Part shown: in pieces, positions 43,523-52,522 of the stretch
Layout of the letters: each line of letters begins with the position of its first letter
How positions within the stretch are numbered: the first letter of the stretch is position 1
Origin: Desulfoluna butyratoxydans
GTDB lineage: Bacteria > Desulfobacterota > Desulfobacteria > Desulfobacterales > Desulfolunaceae
Reading direction: 5' to 3'
DNA length: 64,000 bases
Assembly (NCBI RefSeq): GCF_900699765.1
Contig: NZ_CAADHO010000010.1
Span: forward strand, 124,001-188,000
The notes under the pieces: model-generated
What the model was told of the DNA's origin: nothing
Database searches by the model: none
The model's input: only the letters and a program-made list of their open reading frames with translations
Translations under genes and position numbers: made by a program

Positions 43523-44102
43523 TATTGGCGGCCTTTTTTGAAGATCACCGTACTTATTTGGTTTCTAAGTGTCAAGCAATAATTGAGTTGCATGTCAAAA
43601 AAAAAAGCCCAAAAGACTTGATATATGGGCTCTTTAAGGTTTGACAATGATGAATAACCCGTGTTGGGGGCACACTGTCGGCAGATGAGTAAACAGGTCG
43701 CAAGGTATGGAAACGGCGAAGAGATTCTGTTTGAAAATCCTTTAAATACAATATGTTGAATATAAGTAAAATTTCCTCTCTCATCCGCGACGGCACGGAT
43801 TTGAGAAACCGTCCCCTCGTCCGGTTTTCAAGGGGAACGTGTTGCTGCGGGGCCGTTGACCGGGCCTGTATTTCTCGGGATAATACGCGAAGAGAGGCCG
43901 TTTTGAAAGGGTGTTCAGGCCTTCAAAGCGGTTTGGTTACCCTCGCCCGAAGGGAGAGAAACTCAAACAGCAAACCCTGATTTACATTTTGTATTTTTAA
44001 AATGGCTGGTGTTTTCGTTGTAGCACTCTGGAATCATATTGTTTTCATCTTGTCTGTTTGTTTTTCATGAAATATCTGGGCTCGCTGAATTCCACAGACG
44101 GT
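43523..44102. other. Long intergenic region without a gene
   Basis: 580 bases, AT-richer than the surroundings. A short minus-strand frame (43572-43796) runs straight through a terminator and lacks a ribosome-binding site, so I do not call it. The terminator at 43597-43635 shows that some minus-strand transcript ends here: either a long 3' tail of the CoA-transferase gene or an unrecognised small RNA. Confidence 0.5.
43597..43635 (-). terminator. Minus-strand terminator upstream of HU
   Basis: AGCCCA (43631-43626) pairs with TGGGCT (43611-43606), extended by A/T pairs, followed by ten Ts (43606-43597). Confidence 0.65.
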
Positions 44103-46097
44103 CTATTTCAGCAGGACCTTGACGGCTTCGGCCCCGGTTTCATAGATGTGGGGGGCCACTCCCCGCCTGGACAGGGCGTCCTTGAGCTTCACTTTCAGGA
44201 AGGTGCTGGTTGTGTATCGGGTGACCCCTGAATAATAGGTGGCGACAATGTGTTTGACCATGGCTGTATAGGGCTCCATGAGTTCCGGGTGGATCTGGAA
44301 ATGGTCGTAGTTGACCACGGCAAAGACCTGTCTGCCTATGGCCTTGAGTTTGGATACCACCGCGTCCTGTATCTCCTCGATCATCTCCGGTGAATCCACC
44401 ACCAGCCCTTCGAAATTGACAAAAAAGAGATTGGACTCTTCGTGGTAGGTGAGCCGGTCGCTGAGTTTGACGGCAAGGAGGTCCTCCTTGAGGCCCATGG
44501 GTTCAGGGCGGAATATCCGGCTGTCCATGGGAATAGGTGTGGTGGGCATGGCAGGTTCGAAGGCCATGTGGGCGAGGATGTCTTTCTCAAGGTCGATGCC
44601 GGGGGCTACCTCCGTGAGGGTCAGGCCCTGGTTCGTAAGGGCAAAGACGCACCGCTCCGTCACAAAGAGGACCGGCTGGTTGCGCTGCCGCGCGTAGTCG
44701 CCGCTGAAGGTGACCTGCTCCACCTGGGCCATGAATTTCTGGACGGCCCCCTCTTTGAGGATCTCCAAGGTGCCGTCTGCGATGGCAACGGAGAGGCCCT
44801 TGGCCGTGAAGGTGCCGGTGAAGACCACCCGGCGTGCGTTCTGGCTGATGTTGATGAACCCTCCGGCTCCGGCGATGCGGGGGCCGAACCGGCTGACGTT
44901 GAGGTTGCCGTGGCTGTCCGCCTGGGCCAGGCCGAGGAAGGCGATGTCCAGGCCGCCCCCGTCGTAGAAGTCGAACTGGGCGGGCTGGTCGATGACGGCG
45001 TCGGGGTTGGTGCCCGCGCCAAAGCTCAGGCCCCCGGCCGGGACCCCGCCGATGAGGCCGGGCTCGGCCGTGAGGGTGATGTAATCGAGGATGCCCTCTT
45101 CATGGGCCACCGAGGCGATGCCCTCGGGCATGCCGATGCCCAGGTTGGTGACGCAGTTGACGCGCAGCTCCATGGCGGCCCGGCGGGCGATGATCTTACG
45201 CGGGGTCAGGTCCATGGGCGGCATGTGCTGCAGGGGGATGCGGACTTCGCCGCTGTACGCGGGGTTGTACGTCTCGGCAAAGGTCTGGTGGTGGTACTCC
45301 GGCCTGGAGACAAAGACGCTGTCCACCATGATGCCGGGCACTTTGACGGCCTTTGGGGGGAGGGTTCGCTTTTCGGCGATGCGCTCCACCTGGGCGATGA
45401 CCACGCCGCCGGAGTTCTTGGCGGCCATGGCCAGGGCGAGGCTCTCCAGGACCAGGGCCTCTTTTTCCATGGTGATGTTGCCCAGGGTGTCGGCGGTGGT
45501 ACCCCGGATGACGGCCACATCGATGGGAAAGGTTTTGTAGGCGAGGTAGCGCTCCCCGTGGATCTCCATGGAGGTGACCAGGTCCTCCCGGGTGCAGCGG
45601 TTGATCTTTCCGCCGTCCATGAGGGGATCCACAAAGGTGTTTAAACCCACCCGGCTCAGGGTGACGGGACGGCCAGCGGCGATGTCCCGGTAGAGGTGGC
45701 AGAGCACGCCCTGGGGAAGGTTGTAAGCCTCGATCTCATCAGCCACGGCCAGGGCCTGGAGGGCGGGGACCAGGCCCCAGTGCCCGCCGATGACCCGTTT
45801 GAGCATCCCCTTGTGGCCCAGGTGGTTGAGGCCTTTGGAGGCGCCGTCCCCCATGCCTGCGGCGTAGACGAGGGTAAGCTCTGACGGGGCGCCCGTCCGT
45901 GTGAAGCGCTCTTCCAGGGTCACGGCGAACTCTTCGGGAAACCCGATGCCCACAAATCCTCCGAATCCGATGGTGTCTCCGTTTTGGATCACCTCGGCGG
46001 CTTCGCGGGCGTTAACCACCTTGCCCTTTGGGGAGACAAGGGGGGAAAGGCTTGAAAGAATGGGATGGGACGATCCCTGGGTTTTTTTGGCGGGCAT
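44103..46097 (-). CDS. Acyl-CoA:acetate/3-ketoacid CoA-transferase, extended
   Basis: 664 residues from the ATG at 46097-46095, which has GGAGG 7 bases ahead; an ATG four codons earlier would include that site. Fused alpha-beta layout like YdiF: alpha part ~25-290 (GDTIGFGGFVGIGFPEE), beta part ~295-525 with the catalytic glutamate in TAEPGLIGG (Glu345) and the oxyanion glycines. It moves CoA between short-chain acids by a glutamyl-CoA intermediate. YdiF-type enzymes end near 530 residues; here about 135 more follow (NLFFVNFEGLVVDSPEMI to VKVLLK), with a regular strand-helix pattern somewhat like a STAS fold. Its role is unknown. The gene stands alone, with no beta-oxidation neighbour. Confidence 0.88.
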   Translation of the reverse strand: MPAKKTQGSSHPILSSLSPLVSPKGKVVNAREAAEVIQNGDTIGFGGFVGIGFPEEFAVTLEERFTRTGAPSELTLVYAAGMGDGASKGLNHLGHKGMLKRVIGGHWGLVPALQALAVADEIEAYNLPQGVLCHLYRDIAAGRPVTLSRVGLNTFVDPLMDGGKINRCTREDLVTSMEIHGERYLAYKTFPIDVAVIRGTTADTLGNITMEKEALVLESLALAMAAKNSGGVVIAQVERIAEKRTLPPKAVKVPGIMVDSVFVSRPEYHHQTFAETYNPAYSGEVRIPLQHMPPMDLTPRKIIARRAAMELRVNCVTNLGIGMPEGIASVAHEEGILDYITLTAEPGLIGGVPAGGLSFGAGTNPDAVIDQPAQFDFYDGGGLDIAFLGLAQADSHGNLNVSRFGPRIAGAGGFINISQNARRVVFTGTFTAKGLSVAIADGTLEILKEGAVQKFMAQVEQVTFSGDYARQRNQPVLFVTERCVFALTNQGLTLTEVAPGIDLEKDILAHMAFEPAMPTTPIPMDSRIFRPEPMGLKEDLLAVKLSDRLTYHEESNLFFVNFEGLVVDSPEMIEEIQDAVVSKLKAIGRQVFAVVNYDHFQIHPELMEPYTAMVKHIVATYYSGVTRYTTSTFLKVKLKDALSRRGVAPHIYETGAEAVKVLLK

Positions 46098-46249
46098 GGC
46101 AACCTCCATATGGGGGTGTCGGAGACATGATGGTGTGTTTCCGACAGTTTACCAGAGAAGGGGGAGAGGGTGCCAGGGGCGTCTTGGGTGTGGGGGAAAC
46201 GACGGGGCGGCTGCCCCGTCGGGAGGTGCTGTTGGACGAAATATCCAGG

Positions 46250-47041
46250 TCAGCCCATAAGGCCGAAGTACCAGCTGATGAGGCGCGCGCCGAAGAGGGT
46301 GTAGGCCACGCCCCCGGCGGCCAGGAAGGGGCCGTAAGGGATGGCCATTTTCATGTTGCCCCTCTGGACGAGCATGATGGAGAGCCCGATGACACTGCCG
46401 GTGAGGGACGAGAAGAAGACAGTGAACAACACGCCTTCCCAGCCGATGAATGCCCCCATCATCCCCAGCAGCTTGATGTCGCCGCCGCCCATGCCCGCTT
46501 TGCCCGTGGCCCGTTCATATCCCCAGGCGATGAGCCAGAGGCTCCCGCCTCCGGCAAGGATTCCCAGTGCGGCATCCTGCCAGGAGAGGGTGGGGACGGC
46601 AAAGGAGAGGAGAAAGAAGATGGGAATTCCCGGCAGGGAGATCACATCGGGGATGATGCGATGATCGATGTCGATGAAGGTGAGGGTGATGAGCACGCAG
46701 TAAAACAGAAAATGGGCCAGGGCGCTCAGGGTGGGCCCGAAGGCATACAGGGCGATGAGGGCCATGGCCCCGGTGAGGGCCTCGATGGCCGGGTAGCGGA
46801 TGGAGACGCGGTGTTTGCAGGCTCGGCATCGCCCCATTAATATAAGGTAGCTCACCACGGGGATGTTGTCGTACCAGCGGATGGCCGTACCGCAGGAGGG
46901 GCAGGCGGAGCCCGGCCTGACAATGGAGCGGGAGAGGGGCACCCTGTAGATACAGACATTGAGAAAGCTGCCCACGCAGAGGCCGTAACAGAGGGCGGCC
47001 AGGCTAACGAATAAGGGGATCATGAATTTTTCCTGCTTCAT
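46250..47041 (-). CDS. pilD: Prepilin peptidase / N-methyltransferase (A24 family)
   Basis: 263 residues with about seven membrane helices. N-terminal cytoplasmic loop with the four cysteines CPSC (47-50) and CRAC (72-75) of the methyltransferase-type enzymes. The two aspartates of the peptidase are in FIDIDHRIIPD (~126) and GMGGGDIKLLG. It cleaves the leader of type IV pilins and type II secretion pseudopilins and methylates the new N-terminus, at the inner membrane. No pilin gene is near. It is transcribed away from lon. Confidence 0.93.
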   Translation of the reverse strand: MKQEKFMIPLFVSLAALCYGLCVGSFLNVCIYRVPLSRSIVRPGSACPSCGTAIRWYDNIPVVSYLILMGRCRACKHRVSIRYPAIEALTGAMALIALYAFGPTLSALAHFLFYCVLITLTFIDIDHRIIPDVISLPGIPIFFLLSFAVPTLSWQDAALGILAGGGSLWLIAWGYERATGKAGMGGGDIKLLGMMGAFIGWEGVLFTVFFSSLTGSVIGLSIMLVQRGNMKMAIPYGPFLAAGGVAYTLFGARLISWYFGLMG

Positions 47042-47141
47042 CGGGTGGATGTGGTGGGCGGCTGGCCCGTCGGCCGCCTTGGGTCGTCGGCCTCATACCC
47101 GGGTAAAATAGAAGCCGTGGCCAAAAAAATCAAGAATGATA

Positions 47142-47169
47142 TTGTAAATGGGGAAATGTGTCTTATAAT
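47142..47169 (+). promoter_or_regulatory. Sigma-70-type promoter of lon
   Basis: TTGTAA (47142-47147), 16 bases, TATAAT (47164-47169). The leader of about 240 bases contains a small hairpin AAAAATC-GTC-GATTTTT near 47291-47307. No heat-shock sigma-32 consensus was seen. 47042-47415 holds no gene. Confidence 0.65.
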
Positions 47170-47415
47170 TACTCCGTAGCTCTCCCTATTCCCCGGAAAA
47201 ACCTTGTCTGGAGGCCGTTTCGGGCGTTGTGGCAACACGGCGCGCTGCCCGGGGGATGATGTTTGCGTTCAAAAAATCCTGATGGCGTCAAAAAATCGTC
47301 GATTTTTAGACATCTCGCCTGCGCCTTTGACGTCTTCCCGGTCGGTTTTTCTCCGCCGGGGAGCCGGGACTCTTTCCCGGGCTGCGGGGCCATCGCATCA
47401 TATGCAGGAGTTGGA

Positions 47416-49896
47416 ATGGCTGTTACCGACAAAGACGATCTGATCAACCTCATCGAAGAAGAGGTTCCCGATAATGAAATCCCTGAAATTCTTCCCCTGA
47501 TGCCTGTTCGGGATGTGGTGATCTTCAACGACATGCTCCTGCCCCTGTTCATCGGCAGGGACCGGTCGGTGCGCGCCGTGGAACATGCCCTGGAAGGGGA
47601 TCGCTTCATTTTTCTTGCGGCCCAGAAGGACCCGGCGGACGAAGAGCCGAAGACCGACGAGATCTTCACCGTGGGTACCGTGGGCAAGGTGCTTCGTATG
47701 GTGAAGCTGCCCGACGGCAAGATCAAGGCCCTGGTCCAGGGTATGGCCAAGGGGCGGGTCGTGGAATACGTGGACGAATCGCCGTTTTTCAAGGTGCGCC
47801 TCGAGCAGATTGAGGAGGAAGCCTCCCCGGAGATGGACCTCAACGCCGAGGCCCTTATGCGCAATGTCCGCGAACAGAGCGAAAAGATCCTGACCCTCAA
47901 AGGGGAGTTCAGCACGGAGGTGTCTGCGGTGCTGGAGAGCATTGAGTCTCCGGGCAAACTGGCCGACCTTGTGGCCTCCAACCTGCGGCTGCGGGTGGAT
48001 GAAGCTCAGCAGGTCCTTGAGTGCCAGGATCCCATGGAACGATTGAAGAAGGTCTACGGGTACCTCAGCCGGGAGGTGGAGCTGTCCGCGGTGCAGGTCA
48101 AGATCCAGACCGATGTGCGGGACGAGATTTCCAAGACCCAGCGTGATTTTTACCTGCGGGAGCAGGTGAGGGCCATCAACCGTGAGCTCGGCGAGCAGGA
48201 CGACAGGATCGCAGAACTCACCGAGTACAAGGAGAACATTGCCAAGGCCGGCATGTCTCCGGCTGCGGAAAAAGAGGCCCTGAAGCAGCTTAAGCGTCTG
48301 GAGCAGATGCACTCCGATTCATCGGAAGCCTCGGTGATCCGGACCTACCTGGACTGGATGGTGGAGCTTCCCTGGAGCGTCAGCACCAAGGACCACCTCA
48401 ACATCAAGCGTGCGGCCAAGGTGCTGGACGAAGAGCACTACGGACTGGAAAAAGTCAAGGAACGTATCCTTGAGTTTTTGAGCGTTCGAAAGCTCAATCC
48501 CAATGTCAAAGGGTCCATCCTCTGCTTTGTGGGCCCTCCCGGGGTGGGCAAGACCTCTCTGGGCAAAGCCATTGCCGCCGCCATGAAGCGGGAGTTCGTG
48601 CGCATCTCCCTGGGCGGTATCCGAGACGAAGCCGAGATCCGCGGACACAGGCGGACCTACATCGGGGCCTTGCCCGGTCGGATCATCCAGGGGCTGAAGC
48701 AGTGCGGCTCCAACAACCCCGTCTTTATGATGGACGAGGTGGACAAGCTGGGATCCGATTACAAGGGGGACCCCTCGTCGGCGCTCCTGGAGGCCCTGGA
48801 CCCCGAACAGAATAACGAGTTCAGCGACCATTATCTGAACATCGCCTTTGACCTGTCCAAGGTGATGTTTATTCTTACGGCCAACCAGCTGGACACCATT
48901 CCATCGGCCCTGCTGGACCGCATGGAGGTGATCTATCTCTCCGGGTACAGCCATGAAGAGAAGCGGGTCATTGCCGACAACTACCTGCTGCCCCGACAGG
49001 TCAAGGAGAACGGCCTGAAAAAGCGTCACCTGCAGCTGAGCGCAGGGGCCCTGGACGACGTCATTCAGCACTACACCCTGGAGGCCGGGGTCCGAAGCCT
49101 GGAACGCGAGCTGGGTTCGGTCTGCCGCAAGATCGCCCGCAAGGTGGCCGAAGGCGCCAAGGGCGGGCAGCGTGTCAGCCGCGCCAACCTGGAAAAGTAC
49201 CTGGGACCCCCGAAGTACCTTTCGGAGCTGGACAAGGAAGAGAGCCAGGTGGGTCTTTCCACCGGCCTTGCCTGGACCCAGGTGGGCGGGGAGGTGCTTT
49301 ATGTGGAAACCTCCATCATTCCCGGCAAGGGGGAACTCATTGTCACCGGCCAGCTGGGCGAGGTGATGCAGGAATCTGTGAAGGCGGCCATGAGCTATAC
49401 GCGCCATGCCCTTGCAGGTCTGGGATTCAAAGACAGTTTCGATGATCTTGATATCCACATCCATGTGCCGGACGGGGCCACCCCCAAGGACGGGCCTTCG
49501 GCGGGTATTGCCATTGCCACCTCCCTGTTTTCCGCCGTGGTGGATCGGCCGGTGAGCAGTGATGTGGCCATGACCGGCGAGATCTCCCTGCGCGGGCGGG
49601 TCCTGCCCATTGGCGGCCTGAAGGAGAAGGCTCTGGGTGCCTTGCGGGGCGGGATCAAGACCGTTCTGTTCCCGGTGAAGAATGCCAAGGACCTGGCGGA
49701 GATTCCCCAGAGTGTGAAAAAGCGGATCTCCTTTGTGCCCGTCCGGCACCTGGACGATGTGCTCAAGATCGCCATCGAGGGGTTCGACACCCTGGCTGAA
49801 GATGCTGCCCGCCTCAAGAAGGAGGAGGAAGCTGCCGCCGCCAAAGGCAAGACCAAGGCCAAAGGCAAGCGCAAGGCAAAAGAGGAGGCGGCATGA
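47416..49896 (+). CDS. lon: ATP-dependent protease Lon
   Basis: 826 residues from the ATG at 47416, which has AGGAG 6 bases ahead and gives a normal N-terminus; the frame is open another 51 codons upstream. Substrate-recognition N domain (~25-215, LPLMPVRDVVIFNDMLLPLFIGR), coiled linker, AAA+ module (Walker A GPPGVGKTS near 372, then FMMDEVDKLGSDYKGDP), and the proteolytic domain with Ser695 in DGPSAGIA and Lys738 in GGLKEKALGA as the dyad. A basic/Ala tail (KGKTKAKGKRKAKEEAA) ends it. It degrades damaged and regulatory proteins. It overlaps tsaB by 4 bases. Confidence 0.97.
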   Translation: MAVTDKDDLINLIEEEVPDNEIPEILPLMPVRDVVIFNDMLLPLFIGRDRSVRAVEHALEGDRFIFLAAQKDPADEEPKTDEIFTVGTVGKVLRMVKLPDGKIKALVQGMAKGRVVEYVDESPFFKVRLEQIEEEASPEMDLNAEALMRNVREQSEKILTLKGEFSTEVSAVLESIESPGKLADLVASNLRLRVDEAQQVLECQDPMERLKKVYGYLSREVELSAVQVKIQTDVRDEISKTQRDFYLREQVRAINRELGEQDDRIAELTEYKENIAKAGMSPAAEKEALKQLKRLEQMHSDSSEASVIRTYLDWMVELPWSVSTKDHLNIKRAAKVLDEEHYGLEKVKERILEFLSVRKLNPNVKGSILCFVGPPGVGKTSLGKAIAAAMKREFVRISLGGIRDEAEIRGHRRTYIGALPGRIIQGLKQCGSNNPVFMMDEVDKLGSDYKGDPSSALLEALDPEQNNEFSDHYLNIAFDLSKVMFILTANQLDTIPSALLDRMEVIYLSGYSHEEKRVIADNYLLPRQVKENGLKKRHLQLSAGALDDVIQHYTLEAGVRSLERELGSVCRKIARKVAEGAKGGQRVSRANLEKYLGPPKYLSELDKEESQVGLSTGLAWTQVGGEVLYVETSIIPGKGELIVTGQLGEVMQESVKAAMSYTRHALAGLGFKDSFDDLDIHIHVPDGATPKDGPSAGIAIATSLFSAVVDRPVSSDVAMTGEISLRGRVLPIGGLKEKALGALRGGIKTVLFPVKNAKDLAEIPQSVKKRISFVPVRHLDDVLKIAIEGFDTLAEDAARLKKEEEAAAAKGKTKAKGKRKAKEEAA

Positions 49897-50603
49897 TGCG
49901 ACTCCTTGCCGTGGATACCTCCACCCTGTCGTGTGGCGTGGCCGTCACAGACGGGGAAGGTCTTCTGTCCGAGAGCCTCTTTACAAGCCGCCAGACCCAT
50001 TCCCGCCACCTGCTGGGCATGGTGGATGAGACCCTGTCCCGTTCCGGGCTGGCCCTGGGAGATCTGGACGGCTTTGCTGTCACTGTGGGGCCCGGTAGTT
50101 TTACCGGGCTGCGCATCGGCATGAGTGTGGTCAAGGGCCTGGCCGAGGTGGCCGGTAAACCCGTTGTGGGGGTCAGCACTTTGGAGGCCCTGGCCCGGGG
50201 GGCGGCTCTGGCTGGAAAACCCATCGCCTCCATGATCGACGCCCGCAAGGGCGAGGTGTATGCGGCCCTCTACCGGCCGGACGGGACAGGCGGTGTGACC
50301 GAGGTCTCTTCCCCCGAGGCTGTTCGGCCGGAAGACTTTTCGGAGCGGCTCGCCGGTGAGGTCCTCTGTATCGGGACCGGTGCGTCCGCCTATGGCGACT
50401 TTTTCAGGAACGCCTTGAAAGAAAAGGTTTTTTTTGCTCCGGAGTATGATACTATACGCCCTTCCGTTGTGGCGGCCCTTGCCCTGGAAGCCCTGGGCAG
50501 GGGGGAGGGAAAGGACGCGGCTGCCCTGACGCCTCTGTATCTGAGAAAGTCGGACGCCGAGATCGCCCTGGAGCTCCGAAATGCTTCAGAGGGGCACGGT
50601 TAG
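49893..50603 (+). CDS. tsaB: tRNA threonylcarbamoyladenosine biosynthesis protein TsaB
   Basis: 236 residues, normal for TsaB. The N-terminal ASKHA fold shows LLAVDTSTLSCGVAV, HSRHLLGMVDETL and the family hallmark TVGPGSFTGLRIG near 65-77. TsaB has no catalysis of its own; it scaffolds TsaD and TsaE for the t6A37 modification of ANN-decoding tRNAs. The start (ATGATG) overlaps the lon stop, so translation is coupled. The rest of the t6A set is not in this window. Confidence 0.95.
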   Translation: MMRLLAVDTSTLSCGVAVTDGEGLLSESLFTSRQTHSRHLLGMVDETLSRSGLALGDLDGFAVTVGPGSFTGLRIGMSVVKGLAEVAGKPVVGVSTLEALARGAALAGKPIASMIDARKGEVYAALYRPDGTGGVTEVSSPEAVRPEDFSERLAGEVLCIGTGASAYGDFFRNALKEKVFFAPEYDTIRPSVVAALALEALGRGEGKDAAALTPLYLRKSDAEIALELRNASEGHG

Positions 50604-50904
50604 GGGCTTTCGTTTGACAAGGCATGGGTGATCTGATACTCCTCAATACAGAAGGAGGCATTTAAAAATGCCGAGATTGCGGGGCGTGGACGCCCCGCAA
50701 ACAACGTTTGATTCCCATCTGTTGCCATGGCACGGATGGCGGCTGTGAGTCTTACCGACCTCATCAGATGCACCACGCCAACAGGAAGCGTGCATAAGCA
50801 ACGATGATATTGATGTCTTGCGTCGGCTGTCCCCGGGTGCGTGTCTGCACCAGGGCGAGACGGTGGGCGGAGGCGTTTCAACCATATGAATACTGGAACC
50901 GCGA
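50604..50904. other. Intergenic region with palindrome upstream of psd
   Basis: 301 bases without a gene. It contains a perfect 11-bp palindrome TTGCGGGGCGT-GG-ACGCCCCGCAA at 50677-50700 and a weak promoter-like pair (TTGACA at 50614, GATACT at 50635). No T run follows the palindrome. Confidence 0.5.
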
Positions 50905-51576
50905 ATGGATCGTTTTACCTGGCCTGAAACACCGAGTCTGAAAGCATTTCAAGTTGCAAAACCCGGCATCCCCTTTATTGTGGTAGCCTGTGTTTCCACT
51001 CTTTTCCTTGCAGGGATTCATTTTCACACACTCGCCCTGATCTCTTTTTTCATCACCCTCTTTGTCTGCTACTTCTTCAGGGACCCGGACCGGGCCGTGG
51101 AAGTAGGGGAGGGCTATCTCTCGTCCCCTGCGGACGGCAAGGTGATTTTCGCCGAGGTTGTGGACGAGAACCCGTATGTCGAGGGGAAATGCTTTAAGAT
51201 CAGCATTTTCATGAATGTGTTCAACGTGCATGTCAACAGGGTCCCCTTTGACGGCACGGTCAAGGCCATTCATTACCACCCCGGAAAGTTTTTCAACGCC
51301 AGTCTGGACAAAGCCTCCGAGCACAACGAGCGCAATGCCCTGGTGATTGAAACGGACCAGGGGGTGACCTTTGCCACCGTCCAGATTGCAGGGCTTGTGG
51401 CCCGGCGCATTATCTGCGGCGTAAACGAAGGGGACCGCGTTACACGGGGCCGACGCTACGGCATGATTTGCTTTGGCTCTCGCCTCGATCTTTACCTGCC
51501 CACCGACTTTGCCTGCCGTGTGGCCATCGGCGATAAAGTTCAGGCCGGCACAACGGTTATGGGGGTACTCTCATGA
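50905..51576 (+). CDS. psd: Phosphatidylserine decarboxylase, short form
   Basis: 223 residues, typical of the compact Psd-A type. Two N-terminal membrane helices (IPFIVVACVSTLFLAGIHF, LALISFFITLFVCYFF) and the catalytic domain with SPADGKV, FMNVFNVHVNRVP, HNERNAL and the self-cleavage site near FGSRLDLYLP; cutting before Ser192 makes the pyruvoyl cofactor. It turns phosphatidylserine into phosphatidylethanolamine at the inner membrane. Its stop overlaps the pssA start by 4 bases, so both steps are produced together. Confidence 0.96.
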   Translation: MDRFTWPETPSLKAFQVAKPGIPFIVVACVSTLFLAGIHFHTLALISFFITLFVCYFFRDPDRAVEVGEGYLSSPADGKVIFAEVVDENPYVEGKCFKISIFMNVFNVHVNRVPFDGTVKAIHYHPGKFFNASLDKASEHNERNALVIETDQGVTFATVQIAGLVARRIICGVNEGDRVTRGRRYGMICFGSRLDLYLPTDFACRVAIGDKVQAGTTVMGVLS

Positions 51577-52316
51577 AAGATGCACGAAAAGAACGGCTGA
51601 AAAAAGGAATCTACCTGCTGCCCAACGCGTTTACATCCATGAACCTGTTCTTCGGGTTCCTCTGCATTGTCTCCGCCCTGGAGGGACGCTTTGAGTTTGC
51701 GGCCATTGCCATTTTGATTGCGGTGGTTTTTGACTCGCTGGACGGCAAGATTGCCCGCGCCACCAACACCACCAGCCAGTTCGGCATCGAGTTTGACTCC
51801 CTGGCGGACCTGGTTTCCTTTGGGCTGGCGCCCTCGCTGCTGATGTATCTCTGGATCTTGAAACCCATGGGACGCATCGGATGGCTTGCAGCTTTTCTTT
51901 TTACCATCTGCGGGGCCCTTCGCCTTGCGCGGTTCAACACCATGGCTGAGGCAACGCCCAGCAACCATTTTCTGGGGCTTCCCATTCCGGCTGCCGCGGG
52001 GATGAACGCCACGGCCGTGATGTTCTGCACGAAATTCAATGTGCCGGCTTCGGAGTTTCCCCTTGTTTTTCTGCTCGGGATGTACGCCCTGTCGTTTTTG
52101 ATGGTCAGCTCTGTGAAATACGAGAGCTTTAAAAAGGCCGAGCTTTTTAAGAAGATGAAGTTTAACATGCTGGTTACCGCCATCCTTGTTTTCATCTTCA
52201 TCGCGCAGAAGCCTCATCTGGCACTTTTTGTCATTTCGCTCTGTTACGTGGTCTCCGGACCCATCCTTACCGTTGTGCTGGCCAGGCGTGCCAAGCAGGC
52301 GGAAGGGCGCGCCTGA
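51573..52316 (+). CDS. pssA: CDP-diacylglycerol--serine O-phosphatidyltransferase
   Basis: 247 residues of the CDP-alcohol phosphotransferase family (the Bacillus-type, integral-membrane PssA). About six to eight helices. The family motif D-G-x2-A-R-x8-G-x3-D-x3-D is complete in DSLDGKIARATNTTSQFGIEFDSLAD near residues 50-75, giving the metal-binding aspartates. It makes phosphatidylserine from CDP-diacylglycerol and serine, the substrate of the coupled psd product. Two terminators follow. Confidence 0.96.
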   Translation: MKDARKERLKKGIYLLPNAFTSMNLFFGFLCIVSALEGRFEFAAIAILIAVVFDSLDGKIARATNTTSQFGIEFDSLADLVSFGLAPSLLMYLWILKPMGRIGWLAAFLFTICGALRLARFNTMAEATPSNHFLGLPIPAAAGMNATAVMFCTKFNVPASEFPLVFLLGMYALSFLMVSSVKYESFKKAELFKKMKFNMLVTAILVFIFIAQKPHLALFVISLCYVVSGPILTVVLARRAKQAEGRA

Positions 52317-52337
52317 TCCGCGCCCGGCGCTTTTTTT
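52309..52337 (+). terminator. Terminator overlapping pssA stop
   Basis: GCGCC (52309-52313) pairs with GGCGC (52326-52330), followed by seven Ts. The left arm lies in the last codons of pssA. Confidence 0.6.
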
Positions 52338-52347
52338 GTGTAAGAAC

Positions 52348-52378
52348 AAGGCCCCTTCATGTATGATGGGGCCTTTCT
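52348..52378 (+). terminator. Second terminator after pssA
   Basis: AAGGCCCC (52348-52355) pairs with GGGGCCTT (52368-52375), followed by TCT. Confidence 0.65.
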
Positions 52379-52522
52379 GAAAAGATAAACAGACAAAGCC
52401 CCTTTCGTTGCCGGGGATTCAGTCGATGGATCCCGAAGGCGAAAGAGGTTTTTGTTTTTAAAGGACACTGTAACGGGGTCGGGCCATTGCCCGGGTCCCA
52501 CAGAAACACCAGGAGCACTATT

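Noticed and set aside
43572..43796. 74-codon minus-strand frame
   Set aside because: It continues through a strong terminator and has no ribosome-binding site.
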